Below are positions 44,368 through 55,631 of a stretch of DNA of 64,000 nucleotides, in pieces. The DNA is taken from positions 372,001 to 436,000 of the forward strand of contig NZ_JACDUR010000006.1 in assembly GCF_013761175.1 (NCBI RefSeq). Reading direction: 5' to 3'. A model generated the notes under the pieces. The model worked only from the letters and a program-made list of their open reading frames with translations, had not been told where the DNA came from and made no database searches. A program made the position numbers and the translations under genes. The stretch is from Nonomuraea soli. Its GTDB lineage: Bacteria; Actinomycetota; Actinomycetes; Streptosporangiales; Streptosporangiaceae. The number at the start of each line of letters is the position of its first letter. Positions within the stretch are counted from its first letter, which is position 1.

Positions 44368-46335
44368 CTAGTCGCCCGCCAGCCTCTTGAGCGCCGCCCG
44401 CGGCACCGCCGGATCGGTGGTGCGCCAGAACGGCGGCAGGGAGTTGAGCAGGAAGCCGCTGTAGCGCGCGGTCGCCAGCCGGGGGTCGAGCACCGCCACC
44501 ACGCCCTTGTCGTCCTGCGACCGCAGCAGCCGCCCGACCCCCTGCGCCAGCAGCAGCGCCGCGTGGTTGGCCGCGACCGCCATGAACCCGTTGCCGCCGC
44601 GAGCCGCCACGTGGCGCTGCCGGGCCGAGGTCAGCGGGTCGTCGGGCCGGGGGAACGGCACCCGGTCGATGATCACCAGCCGCAGCGAGGGCCCGGGCAC
44701 GTCGACGCCCTGCCACAACGACAGCGTGCCGAACAGGCAGGTCGGCTCGTCTTCCGCGAACTGCTTGACCAGCAGCATGGTCGAGTCGTCGCCCTGGCAC
44801 AGCAGCGGCACGTCGATGCGCTCGCGCAGCGCCTCGGTGGCGGCCTTGGCGGCGCGCATCGAGGAGAACAGCCCGAGCGTGCGCCCGCCCGCCGCCCCGA
44901 TCAGCTCGGCGATCTCGTCGAGGTAGGCCTCGGGCAGCCCGTCGCGGCCCGGCTGGGGCAGGTGCTTGGCGACGTAGAGGATGCCGGCGCGCGGATGGTC
45001 GAACGGCGAGCCGACGTCGAGCCCCTCCCACTCGCCGTCGGCCAGGCCCCACTGCTTGGCCAGGCCGTCGAAGGTGCCGCCGAGGGCGAGGGTGGCGGAG
45101 GTGAGCACCACCGTGCGGTCGCCGAAGAGCTTGTCGCGCAGCATGCCGCCGACGCCGAGGGGCGCCACCCGGAGGATGGGCGGGCGGCGGTCGGTGCCCG
45201 CTTCGAGCCAGACCACCTCGGCGCGGTCGACCTCGGAGTCGTGGCCGTAGGCGTCGAGCATGCGCACGGCGGTGTCGTGGACCTCGTCGAGCGCGGCGAA
45301 GGCCATCTTGCGCTGGCCGCCCTTCTCGGGGTCGTCCTTGTCGGCGTTGCGCGAGCCCAGGGCGGTGATGCAGGCGTGGGCGGAGTCGCGGACCAGAGCG
45401 AGGGTGAGGCCGAGCACCTGGGGCAGTTCGTCGATGCGGCCGGAGGGGGCGGCGGCCAGCAGGGCCTTGAGGTCTTCGCCCGCCTCCTGGAGCCGGTCGG
45501 AGATCGGCTGGTCGATGAGGCGCGCGACGCGGCGCACGGCCAGGAAGACGGAGTTCTCCGACAGCTCGTCGGTCACCACCGAGGTCACCCGGTCGACGAG
45601 CTCGTGGGCCTCGTCGACGACCACCACGTCGTGCTCGGGCAGGATCGCCATGCCCTCCATGGCGTCGATGGCCAGCAGGGCGTGGTTGGTCACCACGACG
45701 TCGACCTCGCCGGCCCGCTCCTTGGCCAGCTCGGCGAAGCACTCGCCGGCGCTGGGGCAGCGCTGGCCGCCCAGGCACTCCTTGGCGCTGACGGAGAACT
45801 GCCGCCAGGCCTGCTCGTTGACGCCCGGCACCAGCTCGTCGCGGTCGCCCGTCTCGGTGGTCTCGGCCCACTCCTGGATGCGCTGGACCATGCGCCCGGT
45901 GGCGCTCACCTCGCGCGGGTCGAAGAGCTGGTCGCCCTCGTCGTCGTCGGGCCAGCCCGCGGTGACCTTGTAGCGGCACAGGTAGTTGCGCCGGCCCTTG
46001 AGGATCGCGAACGACGGCTCGTGGGGAAGCTCCTTGGCCATCGTCTCGGCCAGGCGCGGCAGGTCGCGGTCGACGAGCTGGCGCTGGAGCGCGATGGTCG
46101 CGGTCGAGATCACCACGGTGGTGTCGGAGCCCATCGCGTGGCGGATCGACGGCACGAGGTAGGCCAGGGACTTGCCGGTGCCGGTGCCGGCCTGGACGGC
46201 CAGATGCTCCTCTTTGTCGATCGCGTGCTGGACGGCACGCGCCATGCTCACCTGGCCTGGTCTCTCGCTCCCGCCGAGGGCGGAGACGGCGGCCTTGAGA
46301 AGTTCTTCGACAGGGGGAAGGAGGGAGTCCGGCAC
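44368..46335 (-). CDS. dinG: ATP-dependent DNA helicase, DinG/XPD-like
   Basis: 655 residues from GTG 46335, seven bases after a minus-strand TAGCGT (leaderless). Walker A is QAGTGTGKS (48-56), and the DEAH box is in VVVDEAHELVDRV. Iron-sulfur cluster cysteines fit NYLC and the set CLGGQRCPSAGEC. Later motifs are TSATLALGGTF, FSSMRAAKAATEALRE, LWQGVDVPGPSLRLVIIDRV (then PFP) and LLLAQGVGRLLRSQDDKG. DinG-type helicases unwind 5'-tailed DNA, D-loops and R-loops during repair and replication conflicts. It stands alone, divergent from the repeat protein gene. Confidence 0.93.
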   Translation of the reverse strand: MPDSLLPPVEELLKAAVSALGGSERPGQVSMARAVQHAIDKEEHLAVQAGTGTGKSLAYLVPSIRHAMGSDTTVVISTATIALQRQLVDRDLPRLAETMAKELPHEPSFAILKGRRNYLCRYKVTAGWPDDDEGDQLFDPREVSATGRMVQRIQEWAETTETGDRDELVPGVNEQAWRQFSVSAKECLGGQRCPSAGECFAELAKERAGEVDVVVTNHALLAIDAMEGMAILPEHDVVVVDEAHELVDRVTSVVTDELSENSVFLAVRRVARLIDQPISDRLQEAGEDLKALLAAAPSGRIDELPQVLGLTLALVRDSAHACITALGSRNADKDDPEKGGQRKMAFAALDEVHDTAVRMLDAYGHDSEVDRAEVVWLEAGTDRRPPILRVAPLGVGGMLRDKLFGDRTVVLTSATLALGGTFDGLAKQWGLADGEWEGLDVGSPFDHPRAGILYVAKHLPQPGRDGLPEAYLDEIAELIGAAGGRTLGLFSSMRAAKAATEALRERIDVPLLCQGDDSTMLLVKQFAEDEPTCLFGTLSLWQGVDVPGPSLRLVIIDRVPFPRPDDPLTSARQRHVAARGGNGFMAVAANHAALLLAQGVGRLLRSQDDKGVVAVLDPRLATARYSGFLLNSLPPFWRTTDPAVPRAALKRLAGD

Positions 46336-46561
46336 GGCGACAACGCTACCCCGATCCGCACCCCGCTCCGGGCCGGTCTGTGGACAACCGTGACCCGGGA
46401 CATACGCATCCTGGCGGTCCTGGACCCGGTTCGCGTCCCCCCGTGGCACACTGACGAAACGACCGGAAGGTTCAATAAAGATCTTCCTGTGACCGGTGAG
46501 AAGCCCGATTTTGCAGGGTTTTCAGAGGCTGAGTGGACGAATACGGGCTGGTAAAGGAAAA

Positions 46562-47842
46562 ATGTCCTCCATGTCGGAAGTTGTGCCCCTGCCGTCGTTC
46601 GGCGAAGTGTTCTTCGATGCCCGAGGTCAGGAGCGGTGCCTTCGGGTCACCTGGCACGAGGGAACCCTGGTGCTGAGCCTGTGGCGAGGCGAGATGTGCA
46701 CCGGAAGCTTCCGTATGCCCATGGACGACGTGGGCCGCCTCCTCGACACTCTCGACGACGGCTACGCGGAGGCCACCGGCGAGCAGCCCGCCGTCGGCGC
46801 GACCGGCGAGGAGCCGATCCCCGGCACCGGGCAGTACAACCGCCCGCCCGAGGGCTTCCCGCCCGGCCAGCCCCCCGGCCACCTCGACGAGCGCCCGACG
46901 GCCGCCATGTCGCCCAGCGACGTGCTCGTCGCCCGCGGCACTCCCGCGCCGCCCGACAAGCTGGTCGCCTCCTTCGGTGAGACCACGGCGCCGCGCGACT
47001 CCTACTACGCCGAGCCGATGTCCGCCGCCGCCACGGGCGAGGCGGTCTACCAGCTTCCCGGCGAGCCCCAGATCCGGCGTTCCGACCCGCTCGGGCTGGC
47101 CACCCCGCCCGCCGAGCCGTACGGCCAGCGCTCCGCGGACCCGTACGGCCAGGCTCCGGGCGACCCGTACGGCCACAGCGACCCGTACGGCCAGAGCGGC
47201 CACGGCGGCCAGGGCGACCCGTACGGCCAGGGCGGTTACGGGCGGCAGCCCGCCGACGCCTACGGCCAGCAGCGCCCGGCACCGCAGGGCGACCTCTTCG
47301 CGCCCCAGCCGAGCACCCAGCCGGGCACCCAGCCGGGCACCCAGCCGAGCCACGACCCGTTCGCGACGCAGCACGCGTCCGACCCCTTCGCCGCGCAGCC
47401 GCACCACGCCACCGGCCCGTTCGCCGCGCAGCAGCGCCCGGCCGACCCCTACGGCCAGGGCGGGTACGGCCAGCAGCCCGATCCGTTCGGCCAGCAGGAT
47501 CCCTTCGGTCAGCAGGACCCGTTCGGCCAGCGATCCCAGCAGCACTACACCGGCCACCAGACCGGCCAGCAGATGGCCGCCCAGCCCGCTCCCGGGCCGA
47601 GCACGCCGGGCCTCGGCACGCCCATGCACGGCATCCCGGGCGCGGGCCGGCGCTCCCGTGCGCAGGACCAGCCCCAGCAGCAGCCGCCGCAGGCTCCCAA
47701 CCCGGTCGACTCGCTGCTCGCTCTGGCCACCCCGCAGCAGCAGCCCGAGCCCGGCATCTCGCGCCCCTACGTCAACGACGAGATGTTCGTCACCGGCGAG
47801 CGGCTGCGGCCGGAACAGCAGTACGACGACAGGAACTGGTAG
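46562..47842 (+). CDS. Pro/Gln/Gly-rich repeat protein with conserved N-terminus
   Basis: 426 residues from ATG 46562 (AAAGGAAAA upstream); ATG 46571 is an alternative. Residues 1-70 form a small ordered domain (PLPSFGEVFFDARGQERCLR, VLSLWRGEMCTGSFRMPMDD, VGRLLDTLDDGYAEATGE). Beyond about residue 80 it is disordered, with many DPYGQ, DPFGQQ and GGYG units and QPGTQPGT repeats. There is no signal peptide or membrane helix. The charged C-terminus ends RPEQQYDDRNW. I do not recognise a named family. Low-complexity tails like this can drive condensation or act as scaffolds, but that is speculation. Base composition matches its neighbours. Confidence 0.8.
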   Translation: MSSMSEVVPLPSFGEVFFDARGQERCLRVTWHEGTLVLSLWRGEMCTGSFRMPMDDVGRLLDTLDDGYAEATGEQPAVGATGEEPIPGTGQYNRPPEGFPPGQPPGHLDERPTAAMSPSDVLVARGTPAPPDKLVASFGETTAPRDSYYAEPMSAAATGEAVYQLPGEPQIRRSDPLGLATPPAEPYGQRSADPYGQAPGDPYGHSDPYGQSGHGGQGDPYGQGGYGRQPADAYGQQRPAPQGDLFAPQPSTQPGTQPGTQPSHDPFATQHASDPFAAQPHHATGPFAAQQRPADPYGQGGYGQQPDPFGQQDPFGQQDPFGQRSQQHYTGHQTGQQMAAQPAPGPSTPGLGTPMHGIPGAGRRSRAQDQPQQQPPQAPNPVDSLLALATPQQQPEPGISRPYVNDEMFVTGERLRPEQQYDDRNW

Positions 47843-47907
47843 CGCTTACGCCAAGCGTGGGCAATCCGTGATCGGCGCGGGCGGGTGCAGGCTCTAGCCT
47901 GCGTCCC

Positions 47908-49122
47908 GTGCGCAAGGATCTTGCCCGGGTGGCCCTGCTGGCGGCCGTGAGCCTGCCCGCCGGCCTCGTCGGCGCCCCCGCCCTGAAGTCCGCCCCGGCG
48001 CTGGCCGCCAGGACCGACCTGGCGCGCCCCGGCTGGCACGGCGCCGGCGTGGCCCCGTTCTTCGCCGCGCCCAGCCTGTCGCTGCCGGGAACGCAGACGA
48101 CCGTCGCCTGGCAGACGACGTCGCCGAGGCAGGAGGCCGTGCCGGTCGCCCAGCCGGGCGAACCGCTGTTCGCCGACTCCTTCACGCTCGCCATGACCGG
48201 CGACATCCTCCTGCACCAGCCCCTGGTCGCCCAGGCGCGCTCCGACGGCGGCGGCCGTCCCGACTTCCTGCCGATGTTCTCCGGCGTGCGCCGTGTCATC
48301 TCCGGCGCCGACCTGGCCCTGTGCCACCTGGAGACCCCGCTGGCCCCCAGGCGCGGACCGTTCAGCGGCTACCCCACCTTCAGCGCCCCTCCGCAGGTCG
48401 TCACCGCGATCAAGAGCATCGGCTACGACGGCTGTTCGACCGCCTCCAACCACACCGTCGACCAGGGCGAGCCTGGCGTGGTCCGTACGCTGGAGGCCCT
48501 CGACCGCGCCGGCCTGCGCTACGCGGGGTCGGCGCGGACCGCCGACGAGGCCAGGCTGATCACCCTCTACAACGCCAACGGCGTGCAGGTCGCGCACCTG
48601 TCGTACACCTACGGCACCAACGGACTGCCCCTCCCCGCGCGCAAGCCGTGGATGGTCAACGTCGGCCTGGCTCCCAAGAGGATCGCCGCGGCGGCCGCCC
48701 GCGCCAGGCGGGAGGGCGCCGACGTGGTGGTCGTCAGCCTGCACTGGGGTCAGGAGTACCGTCACCGGCCCACCGCCGAGCAGCGCAGGGTCGCCAAGGC
48801 TCTGCTGGCCTCGCCGTCGGTCGACCTGGTCGTCGGTCACCACGCGCACGTGGTGCAGCCGTTCGAGCGGATCGGCGACAAATGGGTCGCCTACGGCCTG
48901 GGCAACCAGGTGGCCAACCCGTCGGCCGGGATCGCGGCCACGCACGAGGGGGCGATCGCCTGGTTCCGCTTCGAGCGAACCGCGGATGGATGGAGAGTGC
49001 ATCCGTCGTTCGCGCCCACGAAGATCGGTGCTGGTCCGCCGATCCGGCTGGCCGTCACGCGGTCACCAGCCGTCGCCCAGGTGGTCAGGTCGCTGGGCGA
49101 GCGGGTGCCGCTGCTGAAATAG
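47908..49122 (+). CDS. CapA-family (poly-gamma-glutamate synthesis-like) metallophosphatase-fold protein
   Basis: 404 residues from GTG 47908, seven bases after TAGCCT (leaderless). An N-terminal export signal (VALLAAVSLPAGLVGAPAL) is followed by a linker, then the CapA fold: LAMTGDILLHQPLV, ADLALCHLETPLA, DGCSTASNHTVDQGEPGV, VVVSLHWGQEYRH and VVGHHAHVVQPFE. These are the metal-ligand blocks of the calcineurin-like superfamily. CapA proteins act in poly-gamma-glutamate capsule export, but in actinomycetes without capB/capC nearby, as here, the role is unclear. It probably acts outside the membrane. Confidence 0.88.
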   Translation: MRKDLARVALLAAVSLPAGLVGAPALKSAPALAARTDLARPGWHGAGVAPFFAAPSLSLPGTQTTVAWQTTSPRQEAVPVAQPGEPLFADSFTLAMTGDILLHQPLVAQARSDGGGRPDFLPMFSGVRRVISGADLALCHLETPLAPRRGPFSGYPTFSAPPQVVTAIKSIGYDGCSTASNHTVDQGEPGVVRTLEALDRAGLRYAGSARTADEARLITLYNANGVQVAHLSYTYGTNGLPLPARKPWMVNVGLAPKRIAAAAARARREGADVVVVSLHWGQEYRHRPTAEQRRVAKALLASPSVDLVVGHHAHVVQPFERIGDKWVAYGLGNQVANPSAGIAATHEGAIAWFRFERTADGWRVHPSFAPTKIGAGPPIRLAVTRSPAVAQVVRSLGERVPLLK

Positions 49123-49155
49123 TTCCATCGGGGTTGCCGAGGTAGGGAGTCGTGC

Positions 49156-50745
49156 GTGGAGTCTGGCGTGGAGTCCGGCATCGAGCTGGCGACGGTGCTT
49201 CAGGTGCTGCTCCTGGCCGGCGGCGGCCTGGCGGTGGCCTGGGCGGCCAGGCGCCGCGGCTGGCCCGCGCCGCTGCTGCTGGTGCTGGCGGGACTGCTGG
49301 CCTCGCCGCTGCTGCCCGACGACCTCGTGCTCGACATCTTCGTCAGCGAGCCCGAGCTCATCCTGTTCGTCTTCCTGCCGCCGCTGCTCTACTCGGCCGC
49401 CCTCGACAGCTCCTACCTGCGCCTGCGCGACGTCAAGAAGCCCGTCGCGCTCCTGTCGGTCGGGCTGGTGCTGTTCACCATGACAGTGGTCGCCCTGGTC
49501 GTGCACTGGATGGTGCCCTCGTTGCCGATGGCTGCCGCTTTCGTGCTGGGCGCGGTCATCGCGCCGCCCGACGCGGTGGCGGCGGTGGCGGTGGGCCGCC
49601 GCCTCGGCCTGCCCCGCCGCGCGCTGACCATCCTCGTGGGCGAGAGCCTGTTCAACGACGCCACCGCGCTGACCGCCTTCCGCGTGGCGCTCGGCGCCAT
49701 CAGCGGCGAGGCCTTCACCCTGCTGAGCGCCACGGGCCAGTTCCTCTACTCGGCCGTCGTGGGCGCGGTCATCGGCATCGTGCTGGCGGTGGTCTTCGGC
49801 TGGGTCCTAGAACGGCTGCGCGACTCGCTGGTGGAGAACACCGTGATGCTGCTCATCCCGTTCGCCTCCTACCTGGCGGCCGAGATGGTGCACGCCTCCG
49901 GCGTCATGTCCGTCGTGATCGTCGGCCTCTACATCGGCAACCGCATGCACCGCATGGGCTTCGGCACCCGGCTGGTGGCCGACGGGGTCTGGAAGGTGCT
50001 CGACTTCTTCCTGGAGACGATCGTCTTCGCCCTCATCGGGCTGCTGTTCCTCCAGGTCATCCCCAAGGGCTACTCCGGCTGGCAGCTCACCTGGTACGCG
50101 CTGGCCGTCTTCGCCGTCACCGTGCTCGCCCGCTTCGTCTGGCTCGCCCCGTTCTCCTACTTCCAGAAGAACCGGCCACCGGTGTCGCACGTGGTGGTCG
50201 TCGGCTGGGCGGGCATGCGAGGCGTCGTCTCGCTGGCCGCGGCGTTCATCTTCATCCTGCAGTACCCCCAGCTCGACCTGGTCGCCTTCCTGACCTTCAC
50301 CACCGTGCTCGGCACCCTGCTCGTGCAGGGGCTCACCTTCCCGATCCTGATCAGGCGCCTGAAGATCTCCTCCGCCGAGGAGGAGTTCCAGGACAACCTC
50401 ACCGAGGCCGCGGCCAAGCAGGAGGCGATCGCCGCCGGCACCGTCGCCTTGGAGGCGGCGATCGAGCGCGAGGGCCTGACCGACGAGATCGCCGCCGACG
50501 TCGTCTCGCAGCTGCAGGCCAAGACCGAGCGCCGGGCCCTGAACGCCTGGGAGCGCCTGGGCGGCGGCACCGGCCAGGACGGCTCGGAGACGCCCAGCAC
50601 CCTGTACCGCCGCCTGCGGCTGGAGATGCTCGAAGCCGAGCGAGGGGTGTTCGTCCGGCTGCGCGACACCCGGCGGATCGACGACGAGGTGCTGCGCCGC
50701 GTCATGGCCGAGCTCGACTTCGAGGAAGCCATCCTGGAGCGCTGA
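49156..50745 (+). CDS. Na+/H+ antiporter, CPA1 (NhaP) type
   Basis: 529 residues, about 12 helices to residue 410, then a 115-residue cytoplasmic tail. Ion-site signatures are VIAPPDAVAAVAVGRR and VGESLFNDATALTAFRVAL (the ND motif). GWAGMRGVVSLAAAF is the conserved late-helix motif. It exchanges cytoplasmic Na+ or K+ for H+ and controls pH and salt. GTG 49156 lies seven bases after TAGGGA and has no clear Shine-Dalgarno; GTG 49168 is an alternative. Confidence 0.92.
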   Translation: MESGVESGIELATVLQVLLLAGGGLAVAWAARRRGWPAPLLLVLAGLLASPLLPDDLVLDIFVSEPELILFVFLPPLLYSAALDSSYLRLRDVKKPVALLSVGLVLFTMTVVALVVHWMVPSLPMAAAFVLGAVIAPPDAVAAVAVGRRLGLPRRALTILVGESLFNDATALTAFRVALGAISGEAFTLLSATGQFLYSAVVGAVIGIVLAVVFGWVLERLRDSLVENTVMLLIPFASYLAAEMVHASGVMSVVIVGLYIGNRMHRMGFGTRLVADGVWKVLDFFLETIVFALIGLLFLQVIPKGYSGWQLTWYALAVFAVTVLARFVWLAPFSYFQKNRPPVSHVVVVGWAGMRGVVSLAAAFIFILQYPQLDLVAFLTFTTVLGTLLVQGLTFPILIRRLKISSAEEEFQDNLTEAAAKQEAIAAGTVALEAAIEREGLTDEIAADVVSQLQAKTERRALNAWERLGGGTGQDGSETPSTLYRRLRLEMLEAERGVFVRLRDTRRIDDEVLRRVMAELDFEEAILER

Positions 50746-50876
50746 GCAGGTCAGGCTTTGACCAGACCGGTCACGAATCGAGAAGCGCGGTCCGAGAGCC
50801 CCCACGTAGCGTGAACGCCATGGGCACCATCCGTCACGAGCGGGTGGGCCCTCGACGCGAAACGGCAGGACTCGAT

Positions 50877-51221
50877 ATGACCGAGGGCATCAAGACCGTC
50901 CTTCACCCGGTGTCCGATCTGGAGAAGGCGAAGAAGGTGTACACCGCTCTGCTCGGCGAGCAGCCGACGGCTGACTCGCCCTACTATGTCGGTTACGACG
51001 TCGGGGGACAGCACATCGGGCTGGTCCCGGGCGGAGCGGACCAGGGCATGACGGGCCCGGTGGCCTACTGGCACGTCGCCGACATCGAGGCCAAGCTCGA
51101 GGAGCTGACGGCCGCGGGGGCGAGCGTGAAGGAGGCCGTGCGGGAGGTCGGCCCTGGTCGCGTGGTGGCAACCGTGATCGATTCGGACGGTAATGTTCTG
51201 GGGTTGCTCCAGGACCGGTAG
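50877..51221 (+). CDS. VOC-family (glyoxalase/bleomycin-resistance-like) protein
   Basis: 114 residues from ATG 50877 (AGGA six bases upstream), where family members normally begin (KTVLHPVSDLEKAKKVYTAL). An ATG at 50820, seven bases after TAGCGT, could give a leaderless form 19 residues longer. The fold is seen from YYVGYDVGGQHIGLVPGG, VAYWHVADIEAKLEEL and ATVIDSDGNVLGLLQDR. VOC proteins are metal-dependent lyases, isomerases or dioxygenases, or drug-binding proteins. It lies 48 bp upstream of a UvrA-like gene on the same strand, which hints at a shared resistance role. Confidence 0.85.
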   Translation: MTEGIKTVLHPVSDLEKAKKVYTALLGEQPTADSPYYVGYDVGGQHIGLVPGGADQGMTGPVAYWHVADIEAKLEELTAAGASVKEAVREVGPGRVVATVIDSDGNVLGLLQDR

Positions 51222-51269
51222 GCGCCGACGGAGCCGGGGAGGCGAACCCCACCCATGGACGGAGAGACG

Positions 51270-53654
<2,385 letters not shown>

Positions 53655-53665
53655 CGCACGACCCG

Positions 53666-53699
53666 AGAACGGCCCTGCCTGAACAGGCAGGGCCGTTCT
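53666..53699. terminator. Strong bidirectional hairpin terminator
   Basis: A perfect 15-bp stem (AGAACGGCCCTGCCT with its complement) and GAAC loop, followed by GTGTTCTC. It separates the UvrA-like gene from the convergent zinc-finger gene, so it can serve both. Confidence 0.9.
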
Positions 53700-53715
53700 G
53701 TGTTCTCAGGACCGG

Positions 53716-53973
53716 TCAGCCGATCTGGCTGTCGACGAAGCACCAGCGCCACGACTCGCCGGGCTCGAAGGACTGGATCACCGGATGCCCTTCGGCGTGG
53801 AAGTGGGCGGTGGAGTGCTTGCCGGGCGAGGAGTCGCAGCAGCCGATGTGGCCGCACTCCAGACACCGACGCAGGTGCACCCAGCGACCGCCGCTGGCCA
53901 GGCATTCCTCGCAGCCCTCCGGCGTGCGCGCGGGCGCGTCGCCGGCCTCGGAAAGATGCTCGCAAGTTGTCAT
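53716..53973 (-). CDS. UBP-type zinc-finger protein
   Basis: 85 residues from ATG 53973, which lies seven bases after a minus-strand TAATCT (leaderless). Zinc ligands are plain: TTCEH, CEECLASGG, LRRCLECGHIGCCDSS, KHSTAHFHAEGHPVIQSF. This is the ZnF-UBP fold that in eukaryotes binds ubiquitin C-termini. Stand-alone bacterial copies are common in actinomycetes and their role is unknown; peptide-tail binding is a possibility. Convergent with the UvrA-like gene. Confidence 0.88.
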   Translation of the reverse strand: MTTCEHLSEAGDAPARTPEGCEECLASGGRWVHLRRCLECGHIGCCDSSPGKHSTAHFHAEGHPVIQSFEPGESWRWCFVDSQIG

Positions 53974-54093
53974 AGGAAGAAGATTACGACCAGAGCAAGG
54001 TTCCAATTTGGTCGCGCCTATTGATCGAGCGCTTGGTGATGGGGACCCTGTCGTCACGGGGGAGTGACGTAGGACACAGTGCTAGGAGCTCGT

Positions 54094-54879
54094 GTGCTCG
54101 ACGTGCGCAACCTCGAAGTCGTCTACGACGACGTCATGCTCGTGCTGCGAGGCGTCAGCCTCACCGTCCCGAAGGGGGCGATCGTGGCCCTGCTGGGAGC
54201 CAACGGCGCGGGCAAGTCAACCCTGCTGCGTGCCCTGTCCGGCCTGCTGGACGTGCACGACGGCGAGATCACCAAGGGCTCCATCACCCTCAACGGCGAG
54301 CCCATCCACCATCTCAGACCCGCCCAGGTCGTGCAGAAGGGCGTCAGCCAGGTGATGGAGGGGCGCCGGATCCTCGGCGAGCTCACCGTCGAGGAGAACC
54401 TGCGCGTCGGCGCGCACACCAGGGCCAGACAGATCGACGCCAACCTCGAACGGGTCTACGGGCTCTTCCCCGTCCTCAAGGGCCGCAGGCGAGGAGTCGC
54501 GGGCTACCTGTCCGGAGGCGAGCAGCAGATGCTCGCCGTCGGCCGGGCCCTCATGGCGAGCCCCGAAGTGCTGCTGCTGGACGAACCCAGCCTGGGCCTG
54601 GCGCCCGCGCTGGTCGGGCAGATCCGCGAGCTGATCGTCGAGATCAACAAGCAGGGCACCACGGTGCTGCTCGTCGAGCAGAACGCCACCATGGCGCTGT
54701 CGATCGCCAGCCACGGCTACGTGATGGAGACCGGCAAGATCGTCATGGACAAACCCGCCGCCGACCTGCTGTCCGACGAGGACATCAAGGAGTTCTACCT
54801 CGGACTCGGCGCGGAAGGCGCCGCCAAGTCCTTCCGTGACGTCAAGCACTACAAGAGGCGCAAGCGATGGCTGTCCTGA
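54094..54879 (+). CDS. Branched-chain-type ABC transporter ATPase (LivF-like)
   Basis: 261 residues. GTG 54094 is preferred to GTG 54079 because AGGAG lies five bases upstream and the protein then begins VLDVRNLEVVYDD, as relatives do. Walker A is LGANGAGKST, the signature YLSGGEQQMLAVGRAL, Walker B LLLDEPSLGLAP and switch His-loop equivalent VLLVEQN. It has a C-terminal extension of basic residues (VKHYKRRKRW). It powers import with the LivG-like subunit encoded next, which overlaps it by 13 bases. First gene of the importer operon. Confidence 0.93.
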   Translation: MLDVRNLEVVYDDVMLVLRGVSLTVPKGAIVALLGANGAGKSTLLRALSGLLDVHDGEITKGSITLNGEPIHHLRPAQVVQKGVSQVMEGRRILGELTVEENLRVGAHTRARQIDANLERVYGLFPVLKGRRRGVAGYLSGGEQQMLAVGRALMASPEVLLLDEPSLGLAPALVGQIRELIVEINKQGTTVLLVEQNATMALSIASHGYVMETGKIVMDKPAADLLSDEDIKEFYLGLGAEGAAKSFRDVKHYKRRKRWLS

Positions 54880-55631
54880 CCTTTGACGACGTGCACCTCA
54901 GCTTCGCCGGTGTGAAGGCCATCAGCGGCGTCAGCTTCGAGGTGGCCGACAAGGAACTGTTCGCGATCATCGGACCCAACGGCGCGGGCAAGACCTCGAT
55001 CTTCAACGTGCTCTCCGGCGTCTACCGGCCCCAGCAGGGCACGGTGAGCTTCCTGGAGCGCGACCTGCTCGGCCAGCCCCCGCACGCGATCGCCGCCATG
55101 GGCATGGCCAGGACCTTCCAGAACGTCGAGCTCTTCGACAACCTGACCGTCCTCGACAACCTCATGCTCGGCCGCCACCACCACTTCCGCTACGGCGCGC
55201 TGTCGGCCGTCCTGTGGTACGGCAGGGCGCGCAAGGCGGAGTTGCAGGCACGAGCCAGGGTCGAGGACATCATCGACTTCCTCGAACTGGAGGTGTGGCG
55301 GCGCCACCCCGTCAGGCTGCTGCCGTACGGGATTCAGAAACGTGTCGAGCTCGGCCGCGCCCTGGCCATGGAGCCCAAGCTGCTCCTGCTCGACGAGCCG
55401 GTCGCCGGGATGAACCTGGAGGAGACCGAGGACATGGCCAGGTTCGTCCTGGACATCCGCGACGAGCTGGGCATCCCCATCGTGCTCGTCGAACACGACA
55501 TGGGCCTGGTCATGGACCTGGCCGACCGGGTGCTGGTGCTCGACTTCGGCAAGCCGGTGGCGCTCGGCGCGCCCGCGCAGGTGCAGCAGGACCCCAAGGT
55601 CATCGAGGCCTACCTGGGAGGGGCCGCATGA
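54867..55631 (+). CDS. Branched-chain-type ABC transporter ATPase (LivG-like)
   Basis: 254 residues. Walker A is IGPNGAGKTS; the LivG-type signature is LLPYGIQKRVELGRAL in place of LSGGQ, and Walker B is LLLDEPVAGMN, followed by VLVEHDMGLVMDLADRV. It pairs with the LivF-like ATPase. The stop overlaps the ATG of an acyl-CoA synthetase gene (ATGA), tying transport to substrate activation. Confidence 0.93.
   Translation: MAVLTFDDVHLSFAGVKAISGVSFEVADKELFAIIGPNGAGKTSIFNVLSGVYRPQQGTVSFLERDLLGQPPHAIAAMGMARTFQNVELFDNLTVLDNLMLGRHHHFRYGALSAVLWYGRARKAELQARARVEDIIDFLELEVWRRHPVRLLPYGIQKRVELGRALAMEPKLLLLDEPVAGMNLEETEDMARFVLDIRDELGIPIVLVEHDMGLVMDLADRVLVLDFGKPVALGAPAQVQQDPKVIEAYLGGAA

Noticed and set aside
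43156-46554. 1132-codon plus-strand open frame
   Set aside because: Antisense to the sigma factor and DinG genes, which are well supported.
54079-54093. GTG 54079 as the LivF-like start
   Set aside because: AGGAG is placed for GTG 54094, and that start matches the family N-terminus.
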